Of a DNA stretch of 52,789 nt, positions 7,576 through 15,510 are shown one piece after another. The first letter of the stretch is position 1. Every line of letters begins with the position of its first letter. The notes under the pieces are model-generated. The model was not told the DNA's origin and ran no database searches. It worked only from the letters and a program-made list of their open reading frames with translations. A program made the translations under genes and the position numbers. The DNA is from Ignavibacteria bacterium (GTDB lineage: Bacteria > Bacteroidota > Ignavibacteria > Tepidaquicellales > Tepidaquicellaceae): positions 1 to 52,789 of the forward strand of contig JAIBBK010000029.1 in assembly GCA_019694675.1 (NCBI GenBank), in the 5' to 3' direction.

Positions 7576-8334
7576 TTACTCAAACTTAAAGAATCCGCTT
7601 ACGAAATCATCTTTCGATCTTTCAAGTTCATCATACGTTCCTTCCGCCGTGAACTCACCCTGCTTAAGCACCACTATCCTGTTTGAAACAAGCCTGGCGC
7701 AGGGCATGTCGTGCGTTACTATCAGAGAACTGACACCGTACTTCTTCTGCATGTCAAGTATCAGATGGCTGATCTCGTTTGATGTTACAGGATCAAGTCC
7801 GGTTGTCGGCTCATCATACAGAATTATCTCGGGATCGAGCATGAGAGTTCTTGCAAGACCAATCCTCTTCTGCATTCCTCCGGATAGTTCCGAAGGCATC
7901 TTGTCGATCGCATTCAGAAGTCCGACATTATCAAGCATCTCCTCAATTTTGGCCGTAAGATCCGCGCCTTTATATCCGGGCTGCCGTATGACCGGGAACA
8001 TAAGATTTTCCCGGACAGTCATTGAGTCATAAAGCGCTCCTCCCTGAAAAAGAAACCCCACCCTGATCCTGAGACTGCTCATTTGCTTCTCGTTCAGTTC
8101 AAGGAAGTTTTCACCGAAGATCCTTATGCTTCCGCTGTCGGGCCGGATAAGGCCTATGATGCATTTGAGAATCACCGATTTTCCAGTGCCGGATCTTCCG
8201 AGTATTACAACCGTTTCTCCCTTGCTGATCTTCAGGTCAACGTCATTGAGAACGGCATTCCCTGAAAATGACTTCTTCAGTCCCTCAATGACGAGAATGT
8301 CATTGTCTTTGACGCTTTCAGTCCTATCCGTCAA
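7576..8334 (-). CDS. mlaF: MlaF-type ABC transporter ATPase, 252 aa
   Basis: This is the ATPase subunit that powers the MlaE permease. Walker A GRSGTGKS is at residues 46-53, the Q-loop is at Gln97, the signature LSGGM at 150-154, Walker B ILYDEP at 171-176 and the switch His at 208. The start is a TTG that overlaps the mlaE stop as TTGA (8331-8334). No ATG or GTG start is available before the conserved domain, so the TTG is well supported. Confidence 0.93.
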   Translation of the reverse strand: MTDRTESVKDNDILVIEGLKKSFSGNAVLNDVDLKISKGETVVILGRSGTGKSVILKCIIGLIRPDSGSIRIFGENFLELNEKQMSSLRIRVGFLFQGGALYDSMTVRENLMFPVIRQPGYKGADLTAKIEEMLDNVGLLNAIDKMPSELSGGMQKRIGLARTLMLDPEIILYDEPTTGLDPVTSNEISHLILDMQKKYGVSSLIVTHDMPCARLVSNRIVVLKQGEFTAEGTYDELERSKDDFVSGFFKFE

Positions 8335-9128
8335 AACAGAATTGAGATAAGCTGAACCATAACCATATCAATTAGTATGACAAGCAGAGATGCTATCACA
8401 ACTGCGGTATTTGCAGCAATGCCTACGCTTTCTGTTCCCCTGCTTGCATTGAATCCCTCGTAACAACCGACAACGCCAACGCCAAAGCCGAACAGGAACG
8501 TTTTGAACGTGGCGGGAAGAACTTCCCTGAATCCGAGATTTGCCATTGAACTTGCAATGAACGTCTGAAGGTTCATGCCGCCAAACAGATTCACTGCCAG
8601 AAATCCGCCCAGCAATGCGATGGCATCAGCAAGTATGACAAGGACGGGAAGCATGAGCGTAGCCGCGATCACCCGTGTTACCGCAAGATACTTGAACGGA
8701 TTCGTGCCGGATACTTCCATTGCATCTATCTGCTCTGTCACTCTCATTGAGCCGAGTTCTGCGCCAATGCCTGAACCGATCTTTCCCGCAAAGATGAGGG
8801 CCGTAATGACCGGGCCGATCTCCAGCATGACAGCAAGCGCAACCATTGACGGCACAAGGGATTCCGCCCCGAACTTCTGAAGCGTCGGAATAGACTGAAG
8901 CGTGAGCGTGAGGCCGATTATGAATCCCGTAACGGAAATCAGCGGCAGTGATTTGTATCCGATCATGTAGCATTGTTTCAGCGTCTCTGAGATCTCATAC
9001 GGCGGAAGGAAAGCCTCCTTCACAATTCTGAAAGCGAAGACCGCAAGTCCCGCTGTCTTGACAAAGAAATCATCTAATGACTTCGGCAGATTGATCAGTG
9101 TCTTTTCACTTTTACCGGCTGTGTTCAT
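8331..9128 (-). CDS. mlaE: MlaE-type ABC transporter permease, 265 aa
   Basis: This is the inner-membrane permease of the MCE transporter (PF02405). It has the family's EIGPVITALIFAGKIGSGIGAE region around residues 101-122, the SMRVTEQIDAMEV motif after it, and several membrane helices to the C-terminus. It overlaps both neighbours by four bases (mlaF by TTGA, the barrel gene by ATGA), indicating a coupled operon. I see no MlaB (STAS) or MlaC gene nearby. Confidence 0.93.
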   Translation of the reverse strand: MNTAGKSEKTLINLPKSLDDFFVKTAGLAVFAFRIVKEAFLPPYEISETLKQCYMIGYKSLPLISVTGFIIGLTLTLQSIPTLQKFGAESLVPSMVALAVMLEIGPVITALIFAGKIGSGIGAELGSMRVTEQIDAMEVSGTNPFKYLAVTRVIAATLMLPVLVILADAIALLGGFLAVNLFGGMNLQTFIASSMANLGFREVLPATFKTFLFGFGVGVVGCYEGFNASRGTESVGIAANTAVVIASLLVILIDMVMVQLISILF

Positions 9129-9787
9129 TTTGTCGGATTGCTGTTTCTTATGTTGAGGTCAGTGAAGGGATTTGCAATACCAATCATTAGTCCGAATGAG
9201 AAATCGAACATGTCTGATCCTTCCGGTATGTAAGTGTATCTCGCCTTGACATTCGGATAGATCAACAGCTTGTCGTTCCGGATTGAGTATCCGTAACCGA
9301 TCTCAGGTGAAACGCCGTGATTATTGAAATCATAGAAGTATGATGCACCGAGCGTGATGCATGATGTTCCCTGCAGGAAATTTGAAGGCCGTATCCGGTC
9401 CTTCAGAAGTATGTCGTACTTGTATCCGAACCGCAGATTACTGCTTGCATCCGATCTGAAGACATAAGAATACTCTCCCGCTAATCTGTGCTCACCGAAG
9501 TAACCGAATCCGACTGACAGTTCCTTTGTCAATCCGCCTGCGATCTTATCATTCTGAAAGAGTACAATTGGATTAAGCAGATACAGGAAGCTCGCAAGTC
9601 CTACTCCGATGGCAAGAGACGAATTGGATGATTCAGACCTGTCGTGGGCTTTAAATGAACGAAGAGAACTGACAGAAGGTAAAGTCTGTGAATTCAGAGT
9701 TACGGGAACTGCGGCATGCATAACTGCAATCGCACAGCAAAGCATTATCGGCAGAGCGTGTGTCCGGAGTCCTTTCTTCAGAAGCAT
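9125..9787 (-). CDS. Candidate small outer-membrane beta-barrel coupled to the Mla operon, 220 aa
   Basis: I do not recognise a named family. The N-terminus is a long signal peptide (KKGLRTHALPIMLCC core, ending near NSQT). The rest alternates aromatic and glycine-rich strands (GFGYFGEHRLAGEYSYVF, FGYKYDILL, TLGASYFYDF, EIGYGYSI, KARYTYI, FSFGLMIGIA), the pattern of an 8- to 10-strand outer-membrane barrel. The gene starts the Mla operon and overlaps mlaE by ATGA, so a role as outer-membrane partner of the lipid transporter is a fair guess. ATG 9787 was chosen over the TTG two codons upstream (9793). Confidence 0.75.
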   Translation of the reverse strand: MLLKKGLRTHALPIMLCCAIAVMHAAVPVTLNSQTLPSVSSLRSFKAHDRSESSNSSLAIGVGLASFLYLLNPIVLFQNDKIAGGLTKELSVGFGYFGEHRLAGEYSYVFRSDASSNLRFGYKYDILLKDRIRPSNFLQGTSCITLGASYFYDFNNHGVSPEIGYGYSIRNDKLLIYPNVKARYTYIPEGSDMFDFSFGLMIGIANPFTDLNIRNSNPTK

Positions 9788-9856
9788 TGGCAATGCGCAA
9801 TACAGTTCTTCATAAGCCGGAGTTCATGTCAATCGCGCTTGTCCTTCAATGTGCGG

Positions 9857-11530
9857 TCAGTAATCAATTGACAAAGTTACAAAGCCGTAATCATCATTGA
9901 ATTTCACTCCCTGATAGACATTGTCAATCATTCTGTGCACATAATAAATATCCAGGTAGAACTGCCTCAGGAACTGCCAGTTAAGATTTGCAGTGATAAT
10001 GTCTCTGTTAATCCTGTTGCCTTTCAGAAACTCCGGTTCCGAGTAAGAGTATCCGCTTGCGTTATTGATGTCGCCTCCGTAGTTCACCAAAACTCTTCCG
10101 AGACTGTCAAGGATAATTCCGTTTGCAGACCTCTGATGCTGATAGAGCAGTTTGAGCCTCACTCTGTTTGTAATGTCATAGTCAAGCCCGAATGCGATCT
10201 CATCCGAATTGGGCTCAAGATGATGCCCGAGCGGCAGGTCCCAGTGAGTGTACTGAGTCTTGTTTGACACATGCGAATACACGAACGGGTCCAGCCGGGT
10301 GTACTCTGCCTTGAATCTCAGATTTGGCAACGTAAAGGCATTCTCCCAAAGGCCGCCCAACTGCCATGCAAATTTATTCGTGACTGATGAATTGTCTTTG
10401 AAAAGGGTGCTGAAGTCAAGATCGTCAACAAGCAGTGAGCCCTGGAAAGCAAGCGACCTCACCGGATTCACATACATGTCAATTCCGAGAAGTGAGTTGT
10501 TGTCATTGTTCTCCCCTTCCTGTGAGGACTTGTTCAGCTCAGCCGAGGTCAGAAAGCTGACCGGATTGAGGAATGTGAAACTGAACGGCGTGTTTGCCGA
10601 GATCACACTTTCAAAGAATCCCATCTGAAATGCGCCTGAGAACATTATGTCCAGTCTGTGCGTTGCAATGTTCTTTGCGTCAAGGTTGCGGCCAAGCGAA
10701 TCTCCGCGCAGGCTTCCGTAAATGAAACTGTATGCAACGGCCTTATACGCAAGGTCAAGCTTGAGATAGTCAAAGGCAACTGTGTTGTTGGAAAGATAGA
10801 GCCGGTCAGTGAAACCGAAGCCCATGTAAACGGGATTTCTGCCTACAACAAGCGCGAGCCAGTTGCCGGGAGTTCTGAAACGAAGATAGCCGTCAAACGT
10901 GTCGAAGTTATTCTGCTCATACTGAAACTTATACTGAGCAAAGAGCCTCGGGTCAGTGTTTCTGGCAAACGTCACATCGCCGGAGTCTCCCGAGAGCTTT
11001 TGTCCGTTGGAAGCGCGAAGGTAATACCCGACACTGTTGTAAAGCGTTCCGCGAAGCCTGAAGCCCAGTTCACCGAGTGTGATGGAGTGTCTTCCGATAG
11101 AATCTCCTCGCGATTCCCTTTGTGAAAGTCCTCCGAGTCCGTCAAAGAATAGAGTGGCATTTGAATCAGCGTAGCCGTAAAGGTCTTTCTGCTTGTCGTC
11201 GGAGAAGATGTGCTTCGTGGTTTTGAACAGAGAAGCGCGCTTGTCCAGGGTTCCGGTAAGCTCATAGGAGAATTCGATCTCATAATCCCTGAGCAGTTTC
11301 TTGTCCACAGGAGTGAGCTTGCGTGATTCTTCTGAAATGATCCTGAGAAAACCTGCGGCAGTTTCGCGTGATACGGGAATAATACCCGGATTGTATTCAG
11401 GCAGGATCTGAAGCGCCCTCATCCTCGAGAAATAGTCGTACACGGGACTTGAGACGGGAACCAGTTCCACCTGGGCACTGGCATTCGCGAGCAAAATGAA
11501 GAACAGAACCGGTATTAATCTTTTGATCAT
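9857..11530 (-). CDS. Wzi-like outer-membrane capsule assembly protein, 557 aa
   Basis: This appears to belong to the Wzi capsule-assembly family: a signal peptide (residues 1-19, ending ANASAQ), an early helical part (SSPVYDYFSRMRALQIL, residues about 27-43), then a long series of beta-strands making an outer-membrane barrel (GNWLALVVGRNPVYMGFGF, about residues 223-241; DPFVYSHVSN near 415). Wzi proteins hold or organise surface polysaccharide at the outer membrane. Its place next to the polysaccharide locus supports this. No barrel-terminal phenylalanine is present (ends SIDY). It could be another large porin-type barrel, but the N-terminal pattern favours Wzi. Confidence 0.7.
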   Translation of the reverse strand: MIKRLIPVLFFILLANASAQVELVPVSSPVYDYFSRMRALQILPEYNPGIIPVSRETAAGFLRIISEESRKLTPVDKKLLRDYEIEFSYELTGTLDKRASLFKTTKHIFSDDKQKDLYGYADSNATLFFDGLGGLSQRESRGDSIGRHSITLGELGFRLRGTLYNSVGYYLRASNGQKLSGDSGDVTFARNTDPRLFAQYKFQYEQNNFDTFDGYLRFRTPGNWLALVVGRNPVYMGFGFTDRLYLSNNTVAFDYLKLDLAYKAVAYSFIYGSLRGDSLGRNLDAKNIATHRLDIMFSGAFQMGFFESVISANTPFSFTFLNPVSFLTSAELNKSSQEGENNDNNSLLGIDMYVNPVRSLAFQGSLLVDDLDFSTLFKDNSSVTNKFAWQLGGLWENAFTLPNLRFKAEYTRLDPFVYSHVSNKTQYTHWDLPLGHHLEPNSDEIAFGLDYDITNRVRLKLLYQHQRSANGIILDSLGRVLVNYGGDINNASGYSYSEPEFLKGNRINRDIITANLNWQFLRQFYLDIYYVHRMIDNVYQGVKFNDDYGFVTLSIDY

Positions 11531-11565
11531 ATCGGTAAACTAATGAATGAAATGTAAATGGAAAT

Positions 11566-13491
11566 TTACGGAGAAACAGAAGGATGCAGGTACTGAACCT
11601 CTCCGGCGTATTCCGGAACGAGGTTTTTCAGCATGGAGACTATAACTTCTCTGTCATTCTCATGCCTCTTCTCCAGCAGGAGTTCAAGATTCTCTTCAAA
11701 TCCGTCCGGAATGAAGTGACTCGCATTTGATGCGATCAGGATCTTCTCGTGCAGAGTTTTTTCATATATCTCACCTGAAATGAAAAGCTCTTCGAACAGC
11801 TTTTCACCGGGCCTAAGGCCAATCATGTTGATCTTGATGTCTTTGTCCACTTCATAACCTGACAGCCTGATGATATCTTTGGCAAGGTCATAGATCTTTA
11901 TCGGCTTGCCCATGTCGAGTACGAATATCTCACCTCCGTTGCCAATCACGGATGCCTGAAGCACAAGCTGTACGGCTTCCGGTATGGTCATGAAATACCT
12001 CTGAATATCGGGATGGGTGATCGTCACGGGGCCGCCTTCAGTGATCTGCTTCTTGAAAGTGAGAACAACACTGCCGCGGCTTCCGAGGACGTTTCCAAAT
12101 CTAACGGCCGAGTAATTCTTTCCGTACTCCCTTGCAGCCTTCAGCACTATCATCTCTGCAACTCTCTTGCTTGCTCCCATGATGCTTGAGGGATTGACGG
12201 CTTTATCTGTGGAGATAAAGACAAAATTGCCGACATTATGCTTAAGCGAAAGGTCAATGAGATTCTGAGTGCCTTTGATATTATTGCTGACGGCCTCACA
12301 GGAGTTCTGCTCCATCATCGGCACATGCTTGTGAGCGGCGGCGTGGAATATCACATCCGGCTGAACTTCTCCGAGAAGGTTGTCAACCCTGTTGTAAGAC
12401 CTGATGTTTGCAATTGAAGTGTTTACTTTGGTGCCGGCATATTTTCCGTTGAGAAGCGAGAGTCTTTTCAGTACCTCATGCTCGATGTCGAAAATAGAAT
12501 TCTCGCCTTGTCCGACCAGGGTGAGTTCTTCGGGAGAGCACTTAATGATCTGCCTGCAAAGTTCACTGCCTATAGAACCGCCTGCTCCCGTTACCAGCAC
12601 TTTCTTTCCTTTGAGAAAATCCGCAACTCTCTTAATATCGGTCTGCACGGGTTCTCTTCTTAGAAGGTCTTCGATCTGAACTTCCCTGATATTGTCTATC
12701 CTGACTTTCTCGTCGAGAATTTCGTAAATGCCGGGAATGGTTCTTGTCTGAACGCCGCATTTCCTGCAGATGGAGACGATGTCCCTGATCTCTGAACCCG
12801 GCGCCGTGGGCATGGCGATAATGACCTTGCTGATGTTGTGCTTTGTGATCGCTTCCGGTATGCTGTGCCTTGATCCGATCACAGGAATGCCTCGTATCTT
12901 GAGGTCCCTTTTTTCGATGTCATCATCAATGAATGCAACGGGCACCATTCCGAGCTGAGGATTCCTTTGCATCTCCTGAACTATGGATGTGCCGGACTTT
13001 CCGGAACCAACAATCAGCACACGCTCTCCGTGGAAGGACATTTTCCTTTTCTCATTGAACCTCTCCATCAGCCTTATGCTGAACCTTGAACCGGTGACAA
13101 AGAAGAAAATGAAGATTCCGTCGAGCAAAGGAATGGATGCGGGAAGTGTCTCGAATCCCAGAACATCAAAGTTATGGAAGAATATGAACACGACGGAATG
13201 GATCAGGACAGCCCAGAAAATAATGAATATAAGCTTGGCAAGTTCGTCAACGCTTGCACTGTGCCAGTACCTTTTATAAAGGCCAAGCTTCAGGAATACA
13301 AGCATATCTATCACAAGGAAGATGAGCGTGCAGAAAATGAGCCCGCTTAAGTAGGGGTCGATATCCACTTTGACGTCAAGGCGAAGGGTCAAAGCCAGGA
13401 AAGGGCTTATGAGGAGGAATAACAGATCGAAAACAAGCAGATGCCTGTTCCTGAGTTTAAGAATTCCCCTATTTAGAAATTTTTCAAACAT
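11566..13491 (-). CDS. PglF/CapD/WbpM-type UDP-GlcNAc 4,6-dehydratase, membrane-bound, 641 aa
   Basis: This should make UDP-4-keto-6-deoxy-GlcNAc. Four membrane helices lie in residues about 15-140. A CoA-binding-like Rossmann domain follows with VGSGKSG at 161-167, then the catalytic SDR domain with TGAGGSIG at 301-308. The active site has Thr-Asp-Lys at 428-430 and Met438 where ordinary short-chain enzymes have Tyr, with Lys442; this is the signature of PglF/WbpM relatives. The product would suit the aminotransferase at 14296-15510. Length and domain order are normal. A perfect 18-bp palindrome covers its ATG. Confidence 0.93.
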   Translation of the reverse strand: MFEKFLNRGILKLRNRHLLVFDLLFLLISPFLALTLRLDVKVDIDPYLSGLIFCTLIFLVIDMLVFLKLGLYKRYWHSASVDELAKLIFIIFWAVLIHSVVFIFFHNFDVLGFETLPASIPLLDGIFIFFFVTGSRFSIRLMERFNEKRKMSFHGERVLIVGSGKSGTSIVQEMQRNPQLGMVPVAFIDDDIEKRDLKIRGIPVIGSRHSIPEAITKHNISKVIIAMPTAPGSEIRDIVSICRKCGVQTRTIPGIYEILDEKVRIDNIREVQIEDLLRREPVQTDIKRVADFLKGKKVLVTGAGGSIGSELCRQIIKCSPEELTLVGQGENSIFDIEHEVLKRLSLLNGKYAGTKVNTSIANIRSYNRVDNLLGEVQPDVIFHAAAHKHVPMMEQNSCEAVSNNIKGTQNLIDLSLKHNVGNFVFISTDKAVNPSSIMGASKRVAEMIVLKAAREYGKNYSAVRFGNVLGSRGSVVLTFKKQITEGGPVTITHPDIQRYFMTIPEAVQLVLQASVIGNGGEIFVLDMGKPIKIYDLAKDIIRLSGYEVDKDIKINMIGLRPGEKLFEELFISGEIYEKTLHEKILIASNASHFIPDGFEENLELLLEKRHENDREVIVSMLKNLVPEYAGEVQYLHPSVSP

Positions 13492-13504
13492 TAATATTAA
13501 TGTT
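13487..13504. repeat. Perfect 18-bp AT-rich palindrome over the dehydratase start codon
   Basis: AACATTAATATTAATGTT reads the same on both strands and includes the ATG at 13489-13491. It could be an operator, an mRNA structure that hides the start, or chance in AT-rich sequence. The spacer 13505-13690 shows no gene and no exact TAnnTTTG. Confidence 0.35.
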
Positions 13505-13690
13505 CATCTTACCCTGTATTCACACTTCACCATATACGCATTGAGTCGTATCCTGCAGGAAAACGTTTTGGGGATTTGCCTTCCTTATGAGGGTCTTTTG
13601 AATAGTCCAAATTAAACAATCATTCAGATTGATTCAACAAAGATTTTGATGTTTTATATAAATAGATTTTAATGCTGCAGTCAGATTAAT

Positions 13691-14296
13691 TCAGGATCCG
13701 GAGCTCCCATTCACAATTGCGGCTACAGTTCTGACCATAACCTTGATGTCCTTCAGGATTGACCTGTCATTAATGTATTCAAGGTTGATCCTTATCTTAT
13801 CCGGCATGATATGCCTGATGTAATGATCCTCCGGATCAGGCTTTCCGCTCAGTATTTCATTCTCATTTCTGTATTTAATTGAGGCGAGGTCTGTTATGCC
13901 TGGCCTCACTTCAAGGACCTTCCTCTGGTCTTCGTCGTAAAGTTCGACATATTTTCTTACCTCGGGGCGCGGACCGACTATGCTCATGTCTCCTTTTATA
14001 ACATTGAACAACTGCGGCAGTTCGTCCAGTTTGTACTTTCTGAGTATCGCACCAACACCCGTAATGCGCGGATCCCTGTCTCCCACAGTAAGCAGACCTT
14101 TTCTGTCGGAGCCGGTGTACATTGACCTGAACTTATAGACCTCAAAGTCCGCGCTGTTCCTTCCCACCCGCTTCTGCCTGTATATTGCAGGACCCGGCGA
14201 GCTTGCCTTTACTGCAATGAAGATGATCAACAGAAGGGGGGAGAGCACAAGAATGCCGCCGCCCGAAAGAACTATGTCTGAAATCCTCTTGAGCAC
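13691..14296 (-). CDS. PglC-type initiating phosphoglycosyl transferase, 201 aa
   Basis: A monotopic bacterial sugar transferase (PF02397) that moves phospho-sugar from a UDP-sugar to undecaprenyl phosphate, starting the repeat unit. The N-terminal hydrophobic segment (about 9-30) is a re-entrant anchor. Hallmarks are KFRSMY (55-60), the catalytic Asp-Glu pair at 91-92 (KLDELPQL) and VGPRP at 107-111. At 201 residues it is the minimal PglC size, without the long WbaP-type membrane domain. The start is GTG, overlapping the aminotransferase stop by one base (TAGTG). Confidence 0.93.
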   Translation of the reverse strand: MLKRISDIVLSGGGILVLSPLLLIIFIAVKASSPGPAIYRQKRVGRNSADFEVYKFRSMYTGSDRKGLLTVGDRDPRITGVGAILRKYKLDELPQLFNVIKGDMSIVGPRPEVRKYVELYDEDQRKVLEVRPGITDLASIKYRNENEILSGKPDPEDHYIRHIMPDKIRINLEYINDRSILKDIKVMVRTVAAIVNGSSGS

Positions 14297-15510
14297 TAAT
14301 GCTTTATAACAGTATCGTATGCATGGATCACTGACGATGTTATCTTCTGAAGATCGTCATCCGTAAGCTGAGGATAGACCGGAAGAGTTATCACTCCTTT
14401 GTAGTTTGAATAGCTTATGGGATAGTCTGCAATGTCGTATCCTCTATCGCGGAAGACCTTCAGCATTGGCATTGGAATGAAGTGGACGTTAACCGCTACT
14501 CCCTGTTCGTTGATCACTTCGATCATACTGTCGCGCTCCGATTCTGAAATGTCTTTGATGCGCAGAAGATAAATATGGCATGATGACTCTCTCCCGTCAT
14601 AAGATCTCGGCGGAAGAACAGCCCAGTGTTTTGAAGAGAATGCCTTATCATAGATCTCAAAGATCCTGTGACGTTTCTTCAGAAGGTCCGACTCGTATTT
14701 TCTGATCTGTGCCAGTCCTACCGCGGCACATATATCGTTGAGGTTGATCTTGAATCCCGGATAGACAATGTCGTACCGCCAGTTGCCGCCCTGCGATTTC
14801 GTGAATGCATCCTTCGTCTGACCGTTGAGCGAAAGAAGTCTGAGCCAGGTATAAAGCTCTCTATTGTCGAAAGGTTCGGGAAGATCGATGCAGACTGCAC
14901 CGCCTTCGGCAGTAGTAACATTCTTGACTGCATGAAAAGAATAGACCGTCACATCGCTCATTTTTGCGGCCGGCCTGTCTTTGTATGTTGCACCGATCGA
15001 ATGCGCCGCATCTGCAATAATGAGCATCCGTCCAAGCTTCTCCTGCTCCGGGGATTCAGCTTTGAACAAGCTCTTCACTTCGGGAGAATCGATAACTTTC
15101 CTGAGTGAGTCGTAATCGCATGGATAACCTGCAATATCAACCGGCATTACCGCCTTTGTCTTATCGCTTATAAGAAGTTTCATCTTTTCGGTATCAATGC
15201 AGAAGTCCTCGTCCACATCGCACATTACGGGAGTTGCGCCTACGTGCATTACGGCAAGCGCGGTTGCGCAGTAAGTGTACGCGGGAACAATCACCTCATC
15301 ACCCTTCTTTACACCAAACCAATGGAGCATCAGCATCAGGGCGGATGTTGCAGAGTTCACACACAGGACATTCTCGATCCCCGCAAGTTTCCCAACTTCT
15401 TCTTCAAGGGCTTTTACTTTCGGGCCGGTCGTGATCCACCCTGAGGTGAGTGAGTCCATTACTTCCCTTATCACATCTTCGTCTATCAGCGGCGGTGAAA
15501 ACGGTATCAT
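14296..15510 (-). CDS. DegT/DnrJ-family sugar aminotransferase (PglE-like), 404 aa
   Basis: PLP-dependent aminotransferase for nucleotide keto-sugars. The PLP-anchoring lysine is Lys196 (SFHAVKN), and ADAAHS at 166-171 places the conserved Asp and His. Next to a PglF-type dehydratase and a PglC-type transferase, the likely step is UDP-4-keto-6-deoxy-GlcNAc to UDP-4-amino-4,6-dideoxy-GlcNAc. It overlaps the GT-C gene upstream by four bases and the transferase downstream by one. Substrate assignment is from context. Confidence 0.92.
   Translation of the reverse strand: MIPFSPPLIDEDVIREVMDSLTSGWITTGPKVKALEEEVGKLAGIENVLCVNSATSALMLMLHWFGVKKGDEVIVPAYTYCATALAVMHVGATPVMCDVDEDFCIDTEKMKLLISDKTKAVMPVDIAGYPCDYDSLRKVIDSPEVKSLFKAESPEQEKLGRMLIIADAAHSIGATYKDRPAAKMSDVTVYSFHAVKNVTTAEGGAVCIDLPEPFDNRELYTWLRLLSLNGQTKDAFTKSQGGNWRYDIVYPGFKINLNDICAAVGLAQIRKYESDLLKKRHRIFEIYDKAFSSKHWAVLPPRSYDGRESSCHIYLLRIKDISESERDSMIEVINEQGVAVNVHFIPMPMLKVFRDRGYDIADYPISYSNYKGVITLPVYPQLTDDDLQKITSSVIHAYDTVIKH

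Noticed and set aside
13505..13690. Promoter for the dehydratase-Wzi genes
   Set aside because: The best match in the spacer, around TTTAATTTGG, has the wrong spacing for TAnnTTTG, so I did not call a promoter.
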